Shown in pieces: positions 26,277 through 33,408 of a DNA stretch of 64,000 nucleotides. Each line of letters begins with the position of its first letter. Position 1 is the first letter of the stretch. Source of the DNA: Streptomyces sp. NBC_00878 (GTDB lineage Bacteria > Actinomycetota > Actinomycetes > Streptomycetales > Streptomycetaceae); NCBI RefSeq assembly GCF_026341515.1, contig NZ_JAPEOK010000001.1, positions 3,658,001 to 3,722,000 on the forward strand. Reading direction: 5' to 3'. The position numbers and the translations under genes were made by a program. The notes beneath the pieces are model-generated. The model was not told the origin of the DNA and did not search any database. It saw only the letters and a list, made by a program, of their open reading frames with translations.

Positions 26277-27192
26277 AGCGGATCCTCGGGTCGAGTACGG
26301 CGTACAGGAGGTCGACCAGCAGGTTGGCCACCAGGAAGACGAGCACGAGGACGGTCACGAAGCCGACGACGGTCTGGGTGTTCTGGCGCAGGATGCCCTG
26401 GTAGAGCTGGAAGCCGACGCCGTGGATGTTGAAGATGCGCTCGGTGACGATCGCGCCGCCCATCAGCGCGCCGATGTCGGTGCCGATGAAGGTGACCACC
26501 GGGATCAGCGAGTTGCGCAGCAGATGCCGGGTGACGACCCGGCGCCGGGGAAGGCCCTTGGCGACGGCCGTACGGACGTAGTCGGCGCGCCGGTTCTCCG
26601 CGATGGAGGTGCGGGTCAGCCGGGTCACGTACGCGAGGGAGACGGACGCGAGCACCAGTCCCGGCACGATCAGCTCGTCGAAGGGGGCCTCCGGGGAGAC
26701 GGACGGACTGATCCAGCCCCATTCGACGCCCAGCAGCAACTGGAGCAGCAGACCGGTGACGAAGATCGGCACCGAGATGACGACGAGGGTGCCCAGCAGG
26801 ACCCCGGTGTCGACGGGACGGCCGCGGCGCAGTCCGGTGACGACGCCGAACGTGATGCCGATGACGATCTCGAAGAAGATCGCGACGATCGTGAGCCGGA
26901 TGGTGACCGGGAAGGCGGTCGCCATCAGCTCGGTGACCTCCTGCCCGTTGAACGCGGTGCCGAAGTCGCCGGTGAAGACGTTGGCCATGTAGGTCACGTA
27001 TTGCTGCCACACGGGCTTGTCGAGGCCGAACTCCTTGCGCAGCTGGGCGGCCGTGGCGGGGTCGCACTGCCGGTCGCCGCACAGGCCCGCGATGGGGTCG
27101 CCCATCACGTTCACCATCAGGAAGATCAACAGGGTGGCGCCGAAGAAGACCGGGATCATCTGCAGCAGACGCCGGATCACGTACCGTCCCAT
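26269..27192 (-). CDS. Oligopeptide ABC transporter permease (OppB-like)
   Basis: 307 residues, six membrane helices; N-terminus RYVIRRLLQMIPVFFGATLLIF is the family signature, EAA loop RTAVAKGLPRRRVVTRHLLRNSL. First permease after the binding-protein gene, from which it is separated by an 83-nt gap holding a perfect 26-bp stem. ATG 27192. Confidence 0.95.
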   Translation of the reverse strand: MGRYVIRRLLQMIPVFFGATLLIFLMVNVMGDPIAGLCGDRQCDPATAAQLRKEFGLDKPVWQQYVTYMANVFTGDFGTAFNGQEVTELMATAFPVTIRLTIVAIFFEIVIGITFGVVTGLRRGRPVDTGVLLGTLVVISVPIFVTGLLLQLLLGVEWGWISPSVSPEAPFDELIVPGLVLASVSLAYVTRLTRTSIAENRRADYVRTAVAKGLPRRRVVTRHLLRNSLIPVVTFIGTDIGALMGGAIVTERIFNIHGVGFQLYQGILRQNTQTVVGFVTVLVLVFLVANLLVDLLYAVLDPRIRYA

Positions 27193-27211
27193 GAGGGCTC
27201 CGGAGGTAGGC

Positions 27212-27269
27212 GGGGGCACCCGGTACCGGCCACCCGTGGGTCGACGGGTGGCCGGTACCGGGTGCCCCC
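27212..27269 (-). terminator. Perfect 26-bp stem-loop between opp binding-protein and permease genes
   Basis: Left arm 27212-27237, loop GGGTCG, right arm 27244-27269, no mismatches. Inside an operon, so it more likely acts as a partial terminator or 3' RNA stabiliser for the binding-protein message than a full stop. Confidence 0.9.
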
Positions 27270-27275
27270 GCGGGC

Positions 27276-28922
27276 TCAGCTGACCTTGATCTCGTTGTAG
27301 ACCGGGACGCTGAACTGGTTGAGCGCCACGTCGGAGACCTGCTCCGAGTAGCCCGCGCTGCCGTTCTGGTACCAGAGCGGGATGGCGCCCATGTCGTCCC
27401 GCAGGACCTCCTCGGCCTGCTGGAAGAGGCCGACGGCCTTGGCCTGGTCGGTCTCCGCGTTGGCCTCGTTGACGAGCTTGTCGAACTCGGCGTTGGTCCA
27501 CTTGCCGTCGTTGGACGAGGCGTTGGTGTAGTACAGCGGCTGCAGGAAGTTCTGGATCAGCGGGTAGTCCATCTGCCAGCCGGCCCGGAAGGGGCCCGAC
27601 ATCTTCAACTGCGTGATCTGGTTGCGGAAGTCGGCGAAGGTGCCGACGGGGTTGCCGACGCAGGCCTTGTCGTTGTCCAGCGCGTTGTTGACGGAGTTGC
27701 AGACGGCGTCCACCCACTCCTTGTGGGAGCCGGTGTCCGCGTTGTACGAGATCTTGACCTGGCCGCCGGGCAGCCCGCCGCCCTCCTCGATCAGCTTCTT
27801 GGCCGCGGCGGGGTCGTACTCGCAGGCGTCACCGCACAGCCCCTCCTTGTAGCCACCGTCCTCGCCGAGGACGGGCGAGGTCCAGTCGGTGGCGGGCGTC
27901 CGCGTTTTCTGGAAGATGGTCTCGGTGATCTGCTCACGGTCGATGGCCCGGGACAGCCCCGTGCGGACCTTCTCCATGCCGGGCTTGTCCCAGGCCTTGT
28001 CGTAGAACGGGAAGGCGAGGGTCTGGATGATGCCTGCGGGCGTGTTGATGTACCGGTCGCCGAGGTCGCTCGGGGCGTTCTTGAGCTGGGAGGCGGGCAC
28101 GTCGTCGACGAGGTCGAGGTTGCCGGCCATCAGGTCCGTATAGGCGGTGTTGTTGTCGGTGTAGACCTTGAGATCCACCCCGCCGTTCTGCGCCTTGTCC
28201 GTACCCGGGTACGCGTCCCACGCGCGCATCTTCATCACCGAGCCCTTGGCGTACGAGTCGACGGTGTACGGGCCGTTGCCGACGGGCTTGTCCAGCCAGG
28301 CGGCATGGTCGTCGAAGAACGCCGTGGGCAGCGGCGAGAAGGCCGAGTAGCCGAGGGTGTCGGGGAAGGTCGAGAACTTCTGGTTGAGCTTGACCGTGAA
28401 GGTGTTCTCGCCGGTGACCTTGAGGCCGGAGAGGGTGTCGGCCGTCTGCTTACTGCCGTCCTCGGGGTGGACCTTGTCGTAGCCGTCGATGTACCCGAAG
28501 AAGTAGGCGTTCTTCTGGTTGTTCTTGAGACTGGCGCCGTAGTTCCAGGCGTCCACGAACGACTTGGCGGTGACGGCCTCGCCGTTGCTGAACGTCCAGC
28601 CGCTCTTGACGGTGACGGTGAAGTTCGTCGAGTCCGAGGTCTCGATCTTCTCGGCGAGCATGTCGTTGGCCTGGCCGGTCTTGGCGTCGTAGCGCTTGAG
28701 ACCGCGGAAGAGCATGTCGAGGACCTTGCCGCCCTGCACCTCGTTCGTGTTGGCCGGCTCCAGGGGGTTCTGCGGGTCACCCCACGAGGAGCTCACGATC
28801 CCGGAGCCGTCACTGCCGCCGCTGCCGCCGCCCCCGTCGTTCCCGTCGTCCCCGCAGGCCGTCGCGACGAGAGCTACCGCCGCCGCGCATGCGGCCCATC
28901 GGGCGTGCGTGGCTCCACGCAT
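27276..28922 (-). CDS. Oligopeptide-binding lipoprotein (SBP_bac_5)
   Basis: 548 residues. Signal peptide with lipobox ending VATAC (lipidated C23) and an Asp/Gly/Ser-rich linker (GDDGNDGGGGSGGSDGSG), then the SBP_bac_5 fold (GKVLDMLFRGLKRYD, LDKPVGNGPYTV, RTGLSRAIDREQI). Outer-face receptor of the OppBCDF importer downstream. Ribosome site GGAGG lies 6 nt before the ATG at 28922. First gene of the operon. Paralogue of bldKB nearby but clearly different in sequence. Confidence 0.95.
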   Translation of the reverse strand: MRGATHARWAACAAAVALVATACGDDGNDGGGGSGGSDGSGIVSSSWGDPQNPLEPANTNEVQGGKVLDMLFRGLKRYDAKTGQANDMLAEKIETSDSTNFTVTVKSGWTFSNGEAVTAKSFVDAWNYGASLKNNQKNAYFFGYIDGYDKVHPEDGSKQTADTLSGLKVTGENTFTVKLNQKFSTFPDTLGYSAFSPLPTAFFDDHAAWLDKPVGNGPYTVDSYAKGSVMKMRAWDAYPGTDKAQNGGVDLKVYTDNNTAYTDLMAGNLDLVDDVPASQLKNAPSDLGDRYINTPAGIIQTLAFPFYDKAWDKPGMEKVRTGLSRAIDREQITETIFQKTRTPATDWTSPVLGEDGGYKEGLCGDACEYDPAAAKKLIEEGGGLPGGQVKISYNADTGSHKEWVDAVCNSVNNALDNDKACVGNPVGTFADFRNQITQLKMSGPFRAGWQMDYPLIQNFLQPLYYTNASSNDGKWTNAEFDKLVNEANAETDQAKAVGLFQQAEEVLRDDMGAIPLWYQNGSAGYSEQVSDVALNQFSVPVYNEIKVS

Positions 28923-29056
28923 GGAGTGCCTCCTCTTCAGTGCGCTGTGGCTCCGGCGCGGGAGCGCTGTGCCTGTAGCGCCCAATATCGGGGCATAAGT
29001 CATATGACGCACATTCATCCCACCCTTCCGGGTGGGGGCATCGACCGGATGCACGC
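28923..29056. promoter_or_regulatory. Upstream region of the second opp operon
   Basis: Relatively AT-rich stretch with a perfect 10-bp palindrome GTCATATGAC (28999-29008) and a short hairpin CCCACCC/GGGTGGG (29020-29037). Likely carries the minus-strand promoter; no clear -35/-10 pair assigned. Confidence 0.35.
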
Positions 29057-29180
29057 ATGACGCCGCCGGGCTGCCGCTTCCGCACGCGCTGCTGGAAGGC
29101 GACGGAGAGGTGCGCGTCGGAGGCGCCGACGCGGGTACGGGTCGAGGGGAACGGGGTGGGGCACCTGAGGCAGCGGCCTC
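29057..29180 (+). pseudogene. Remnant of an OppF-type ATPase C-terminus
   Basis: Plus-strand translation gives TPPGCRFRTRCWKATERC and then ASEAPTRVRVEGNGVGHL. This matches the oligo_HPY Cys region of the BldKE-like protein (PPSGCRFRTRCWKAQDKC, then ASEEPPLVQISGNRDRHL) and of the OppF-like protein at 23091. No Walker motifs or earlier OppF sequence precede it, and the expected TACHF ending is lost. It faces opposite to the opp operon. A degenerate fragment, probably left by recombination between opp copies. Confidence 0.75.
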
Positions 29181-29195
29181 GCTACTTTCAAAGGC

Positions 29196-29774
29196 ATGGA
29201 CTACGCAAAGATGCGCGCGATCGCCGAGGAGCTCATGGCATACGCCGAGCACCTTGAGGGATCCTGGCGCGTGGAGATCGGGCCTTCTGGCCCGTTTCTC
29301 GCGATGAGGAGCCCCTCGAAGCGGCATGCGGGGGCGATCCACCGCATCCGCCGGCAGCTCGACGCGCAGCTCCCCGCCACCCACCCCGGTTACGTCTGCG
29401 AGAACGGTCCCGAGATCGAGCACCCGTCGATCGGCCGTATGCGGCGCCCGGACGCGGTCGTCATCCCCGAGGACGCGCTCGACGAAGAGGGCCTCGCCGT
29501 GGACGCGACGCAGGTGTTGGCGGTCATCGAGATCGTCTCGCCGTCGAATCCGAACAACGACTACGTCGAAAAGCTCGCCGAGTACCCGGCAATGGGCATC
29601 GCCCACTGCGTGATCGTCGACCCCCGCACGGGCACCATCCAGGTGCACTCCGCCCCGTGCAAGAACCACTACCAGCGCAAAGACCCTTACATCTTCGGCG
29701 ATACGGTGCCCTTCGGCCCGTGGAGTGTGGAGACCGGCGCTTTTCGCCGTTACGGCAGGGCGGGGTCGAGCTGA
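29196..29774 (+). CDS. Uma2-family (DUF820) putative PD-(D/E)XK endonuclease
   Basis: 192 residues. Family pattern: RRPDAVVIPE (D), LAVIEIVSPSN (E-x-V-S-P-S), then a downstream K in YVEKLAEYPAMGI and HCVIVDPRTG. Uma2 proteins are widespread in actinobacteria and cyanobacteria; the nuclease fold is predicted, role unclear. ATG 29196 preceded by CAAAGG. Sits beside the second WhiJ-type cassette. Confidence 0.88.
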   Translation: MDYAKMRAIAEELMAYAEHLEGSWRVEIGPSGPFLAMRSPSKRHAGAIHRIRRQLDAQLPATHPGYVCENGPEIEHPSIGRMRRPDAVVIPEDALDEEGLAVDATQVLAVIEIVSPSNPNNDYVEKLAEYPAMGIAHCVIVDPRTGTIQVHSAPCKNHYQRKDPYIFGDTVPFGPWSVETGAFRRYGRAGSS

Positions 29775-29825
29775 AGGGGTGAGGCGGGGCTCGGGTTCGC
29801 GGCGGGTTCGGCGGCCGGGATGGAG

Positions 29826-30026
29826 TCAACTGCCGGGCAGTTCCCCGCCCTTGACCCTGACCCGGTCGAGCAGCGCCGCGAGGGCGGACGGCGCCGTGGC
29901 GATGACGGTGCCGGGGGTGTCGCTCTCGCGGAGGTGGGGGGTGCCGGTGGGGTCGAGGGCCACCTCGACGCAGGTGTCGGCGCCGCCTTCGCTGTAGGTC
30001 GACTTCTGCCACCGCAGCCCGGTCAT
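29826..30026 (-). CDS. DUF397 protein
   Basis: 66 residues: LRWQKSTYSEGGADTCVEVA then HLRESDTPGTVI and ALAALLDRVR, a standard single-motif DUF397. Downstream of and 11 nt from the DUF5753 regulator on the same strand. Partner protein in the WhiJ-type cassette. Confidence 0.92.
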   Translation of the reverse strand: MTGLRWQKSTYSEGGADTCVEVALDPTGTPHLRESDTPGTVIATAPSALAALLDRVRVKGGELPGS

Positions 30027-30037
30027 GCTCGCCTTCT

Positions 30038-30922
30038 TCAGAGGAGGGGATAGGGGAGTCTCTGGATCAGCCCCAGGGAGTCCTTGGCGAGGTGCCCCTC
30101 GGGCGGTACGGACACGTCCATAGGCGGAAGCGCCGCGTGCCGCAGCCTAGCGAACAGGTCCGTGTACCGAGCAAGGGCCTCAACATCTCCCAGGTACAGG
30201 GACTGTTCGACGTGCGCGACGATCACGGTACCGAGACGCTTCACGGGCGGCAGAAGCGTTGTGAAGGACGTGCCGAACGGCACGGGTCCGTCGAAGGGCA
30301 GCACTTGAATGGTGACGTGGGGCAGGCGTGACAGTTCAATGAGCCGCACCAGTTGCTCGCGCATGACACGCTCGTCTCCGTACGACGGGTGCAGCGCGGC
30401 CTCATGGACGATCGCGTGGACCCGCGGAGCGTGCTCCCCTTGGAGGATCCGCTGGCGGGCGACTCGAAACTCGACCGCCAGGTCGTGCTCCGCGTTCCGC
30501 GCCTTCGCGTACCCCTGACGGTGGATCACCGAGGCGTACGACTCGGTCTGGAGCAACCCCGGCACGAAGAACGGTTCGTAGCAGACGACTTCAGCAGCCC
30601 CGTCCTCCAACTCGGCCAGATCGAGGAGCGAGGGACGCACCCGGTCCCGGTACTCCGTCCACCACCCCTTGCCGGACGTGGCGCCCAGCTCAATCAAGGC
30701 ATCCACGTAGGTGGAGTCCTCGCCACCTGATGCCGCAGCAAGTCGACGAAGCCGGTCCGCGGACAGGGCCGTCCGCCCCGCCTCGACGGTGCTGATGTGA
30801 GATGCATTCATCCCCATCACCCCTGCCGCACGCGCTGCGGTGAATCCGGCCCCCTCACGCATTGCTCGCACCTCAGCGCCGAAACGTCGCTGTCGATACG
30901 TCGGGTTCACCCTCAGCCCCAT
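30038..30922 (-). CDS. XRE-family regulator with DUF5753 (WhiJ-type), second copy
   Basis: 294 residues: HTH at ~10-65 (FGAEVRAMREGAGFTAARAAGVMGMNASHISTVEAG) and DUF5753 C-terminal domain (YEPFFVPGLLQTESYASV, IVHEAALHPSYG, IQVLPFDGPVPFG). Same architecture as the regulator at 19228 but diverged throughout, so not a recent duplication. Divergent from an ATP-binding protein gene. Confidence 0.93.
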   Translation of the reverse strand: MGLRVNPTYRQRRFGAEVRAMREGAGFTAARAAGVMGMNASHISTVEAGRTALSADRLRRLAAASGGEDSTYVDALIELGATSGKGWWTEYRDRVRPSLLDLAELEDGAAEVVCYEPFFVPGLLQTESYASVIHRQGYAKARNAEHDLAVEFRVARQRILQGEHAPRVHAIVHEAALHPSYGDERVMREQLVRLIELSRLPHVTIQVLPFDGPVPFGTSFTTLLPPVKRLGTVIVAHVEQSLYLGDVEALARYTDLFARLRHAALPPMDVSVPPEGHLAKDSLGLIQRLPYPLL

Positions 30923-31056
30923 GCCGCCTCCTTATCGCCACCCACTGAAGTATCCAACAACCCATCTCCCCCACAAGGAGGTTGAGTATTGGCAACCACA
31001 ACCGCTACCTTACGTATGGCTTCAGTCACAGCAGGCACACAACTGGAGGCTGCAAC

Positions 31057-31464
31057 ATGCGCACGCCCAAACCCCTCACCCCCCTCTGGACCTACGGCAT
31101 GTCCATCCCCCACGACCCCCGTGCCGTCGGCGTGGTCCGGGCCACGATCCGCAGCATCCTCGCCGCCGCAAAGCTCAACTGCATTGTGGACACGGTGGAG
31201 TTGCTGGTCTCGGAGGTCGTCACGAACGCCTACCGCCACTCCTCCATGGAGGCCTACGTCAGCATGGAGCGCACGCTGGAGGACTTCCGCGTCACGGTCT
31301 GGGACCACGGTCCGGGTACGCCGACGCCCAGCACTCCCGCCAACGGCGACGAGTGCGGACGCGGGCTAGGCATCATCGAGGCATGCGCCGACGAGTGGGG
31401 CGTACGGGACTACCCGTACGGCAAGGCGGTCTGGTTCACCGTCGCCCCGAAGGAGGAGACGTGA
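31057..31464 (+). CDS. RsbW-like ATP-binding regulatory protein, second copy
   Basis: 135 residues, HATPase_c_2 domain: ELLVSEVVTNAYRHS, VTVWDHGPG, GRGLGIIEACADEWG, KAVWFTV. ATG 31057 chosen because GGAGG lies 7 nt upstream; an in-frame start at 30982 would add 25 residues. Third member of the triad with the XRE/DUF5753 and DUF397 genes, on the opposite strand, mirroring the locus at 18586-20375. Confidence 0.88.
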   Translation: MRTPKPLTPLWTYGMSIPHDPRAVGVVRATIRSILAAAKLNCIVDTVELLVSEVVTNAYRHSSMEAYVSMERTLEDFRVTVWDHGPGTPTPSTPANGDECGRGLGIIEACADEWGVRDYPYGKAVWFTVAPKEET

Positions 31465-31493
31465 GCCCCGACAAGCTCCCCAGCATCGGGTAT

Positions 31494-31514
31494 TCCCGCC
31501 GGTATACTCACGCC
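31494..31514 (+). promoter_or_regulatory. Promoter of the toxin-antitoxin-like pair (near-leaderless)
   Basis: TATACT (31503-31508) lies only 6 nt before ATG 31515, so the transcript would begin at or next to the start codon. The surrounding GGTAT-TCCCGCC-GGTAT direct repeat is a candidate operator for autoregulation. Confidence 0.5.
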
Positions 31515-31784
31515 ATGGACACCACGATCAAGGTCGACTCCAAGACCCGTGACCGTCTCGCCGTCCTCGCGGAGGCCCGCGGTACGACCATGCGCCACCT
31601 CATCGAGCAGTTCGCCGAGAGCACGCTCACCCCGAGCGAACTGGCGGAACGCGCCGCCCACACGTCCGAGTACCTGGCCGAACACTTCGGCGTCACCGTA
31701 ACCGACGAGACCAGCGCCGAGGTCCTGCGCAAGGTCCGCGGCCAGGTCGTCGCCCACTACGCGACGGAGCAGGGCGCCGCGTGA
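31515..31784 (+). CDS. Antitoxin-like ribbon-helix-helix/CopG-type protein
   Basis: 89 residues: MDTTIKVDSKTRDRLAVLAEARGTT resembles an RHH DNA-binding N-terminus followed by a helical region that could neutralise a toxin. The stop overlaps the GTG of the next gene (GTGA, 31781-31784). No ribosome site; the -10 is adjacent to the ATG. Predicted to repress its own promoter. Confidence 0.78.
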   Translation: MDTTIKVDSKTRDRLAVLAEARGTTMRHLIEQFAESTLTPSELAERAAHTSEYLAEHFGVTVTDETSAEVLRKVRGQVVAHYATEQGAA

Positions 31785-32164
31785 TCCGAGAGCACTACGT
31801 CCTCGACGCCGACACCCTGCTGGCGCTGGGCGGGAACCGGCAGGTCTCCGGCCTCGTCCACGCGGCCCGCCTCGAACCGGACGTGTTCCTGCATACGCCC
31901 GTACTCTCCGTCGTCGAGGCCGAGCGCGAGCGTCCCGGTATCGCCGTCCACATCGGGCAGCTCGGCATCGCAACGGTCGACCTCGACTACCCCGCCACTG
32001 TGACCTGCTGCCAACTGCACCACGAGGGATTGCCGTTCGGCTTCGCCGCAGCCGTCGAGGCGGCGCATCGTGTGGGCGAGGAGTACGAGGAACCGTTCAT
32101 CGCGACCGTCAGCCCTGGCTTCTACGAGAAGCGTTTCGCCCGCGTCGTCGACCTGAACCGTTGA
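31781..32164 (+). CDS. PIN-like domain toxin candidate
   Basis: 127 residues. YVLDADTLLALGG gives a first acidic pair (D-x-D), SVVEAERERPG a Glu/Asp cluster and a final TVDLDYPA and EEPFIATV: spacing reminiscent of PIN-domain ribonucleases, though the usual final D-x-D is weak. Coupled to the RHH-like antitoxin by a 4-nt overlap. Toxin role is inferred from arrangement. Confidence 0.65.
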   Translation: MIREHYVLDADTLLALGGNRQVSGLVHAARLEPDVFLHTPVLSVVEAERERPGIAVHIGQLGIATVDLDYPATVTCCQLHHEGLPFGFAAAVEAAHRVGEEYEEPFIATVSPGFYEKRFARVVDLNR

Positions 32165-32202
32165 CCCGACGGGACACCGTCTCGGCTCTGGTGCTCCTCG
32201 GC

Positions 32203-32679
32203 TCACGGGTTCAAGTCCAGCTCCCCCACGACCTGGTCGCCGCTCATCTCTCCCGTACGGCGGAAACCGAGCCCCAGGTAGAACGGCTCCGGGCCGCCCT
32301 CGCCCTCCGCCCAGGTGACCGTCACGAGGCGGGTACGGCCACGGCGGCGGACCTCCTCGCAGACGGACTCCACCGCGAAGCGACCGTATCCGCGCCCCTG
32401 CTTGCCGTCGGCGATGTTGAGGCGCCAGAGGCCGGACCGGGGGCGGTCGTTGGGGTTGTCCGGGTCGAAGCGGACGTCGAAGAAGGCCATGACGAAGCCG
32501 ACGAGTTCGTCGCCGTCGTAGACCAGTCGGGGCCAGGCGGTCTCGGGCTGCGCGTAGGCCTCGGCCAGGGACTTCACGACCGGGGAGACGAAGCGTTCCT
32601 GGTCGTGGCGAACCTTGAGGGCGATTGCGGCCTCGACGTTGTCCGGGGTGACCCTTTCCAGGCGGAGTGACGAAGACAT
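32203..32679 (-). CDS. GNAT acetyltransferase
   Basis: 158 residues. LVYDGDELVGFVMAFFD, RLNIADGKQGRGYGRFAVESV (acetyl-CoA loop Q-x-R-G-Y-G) and PFYLGLGFRRTGE: complete GNAT fold related to spermidine/diamine acetyltransferases. Substrate not determinable. Convergent with the PIN-like gene. Confidence 0.9.
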   Translation of the reverse strand: MSSSLRLERVTPDNVEAAIALKVRHDQERFVSPVVKSLAEAYAQPETAWPRLVYDGDELVGFVMAFFDVRFDPDNPNDRPRSGLWRLNIADGKQGRGYGRFAVESVCEEVRRRGRTRLVTVTWAEGEGGPEPFYLGLGFRRTGEMSGDQVVGELDLNP

Positions 32680-32688
32680 CCCCGCGCC

Positions 32689-33114
32689 TTAGCCGGCGAA
32701 GCCGGCCGAGTCGGCCGGGCTGCCGGTGATGCGGTCCAACTCCCCCCGCTCCACGCAGAACTCGTTGCCCTCCGGGTCCGCCAAGAGGACCCATCCGCCG
32801 CCGTCGGGGCGGGTCCGGTCTGCGATCAGCCGTGCTCCCAGGGCTAGCGCCCGCTCGACTTCCGCCGCCCGGGTGCGGCCCTTCGGCTTGAGATCGAAGT
32901 GGATGCGGTTCTTGGCCGTCTTGCCCTCCGGGACCCGGACGAAGAGCAGCCTCGGTCCGCCTTCGGGGTCCTGGAGCAGCGCCTCAGGGTCACCGGGCTT
33001 GTCGTCGTCGGCCAGGGGCCGGCCGAGCAACTCGCTCCAGAACAGCCCGAGATCGTACGGGTCTCCGGTGCAGTCGAAGGTGATGCTGTGGATGCTCGGG
33101 TCCAACTGACTCAA
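32689..33114 (-). CDS. VOC-family (glyoxalase-like) protein
   Basis: 141 residues: IHSITFDCTGDPYDLGLFWSELLGRPL, then RIHFDLKPK and LLADPEGNEFCVERGE, the two beta-alpha-beta-beta-beta modules of the vicinal-oxygen-chelate fold. Start TTG 33114 is chosen because GGAGG lies 6 nt upstream; further-upstream starts would run through the poorly coding 33115-33340 region. Nine nt from the GNAT gene, so co-transcribed with it. Confidence 0.85.
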   Translation of the reverse strand: MSQLDPSIHSITFDCTGDPYDLGLFWSELLGRPLADDDKPGDPEALLQDPEGGPRLLFVRVPEGKTAKNRIHFDLKPKGRTRAAEVERALALGARLIADRTRPDGGGWVLLADPEGNEFCVERGELDRITGSPADSAGFAG

Positions 33115-33245
33115 CTGGCCCCTCCAGAGGGCTTGTCGCACGTCGCCGCCAGACGGGATTTTACCTTCGCCGCCCCTACCCGTTCCCATCCCGATGCTGA
33201 GGTGAAAAATCCCGCACGAGCCGGAGCGCGGCAGTTGATCGTCAG

Positions 33246-33368
33246 GCTGTTGGCGAATCCCGCCGGACCTCCAGCAAGTGTGCGGTGAGTCCCAGCGACA
33301 CGCCGTGAACCCGGCGTGTCGCTGGGACTCTCGCAACAATTGCCTCGCCCGACGGATTCGCCAACAGC
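33246..33368. repeat. Nested inverted repeat downstream of bldK
   Basis: Outer arms of 15 bp, GCTGTTGGCGAATCC (33246-33260) and its exact complement at 33354-33368, enclose an inner perfect 19-bp stem (33287-33305 with 33312-33330, 6-nt loop). The unpaired sections between arms are about 24-26 nt on each side. Confidence 0.9.
33287..33330 (-). terminator. Terminator of the bldK operon
   Basis: Perfect 19-bp stem with loop TGAACC, 79 nt past the bldKE stop. Confidence 0.75.
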
Positions 33369-33408
33369 ATCGGGACGGGTACGGGCGGTAGGGGCGAGAG
33401 ACGCGACG

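Noticed and set aside
29060..29260. Plus-strand open frame through the OppF fragment into the Uma2 gene start as one gene
   Set aside because: Similarity to OppF stops near 29170 and the frame then reads out of phase with the Uma2 gene; treated as a remnant.
33242..33370. Small ORF MLLANPSGEAIVARV...RRDSPTA across the nested inverted repeat
   Set aside because: Third-position GC is low for this genome and the frame is dictated by the inverted repeat.
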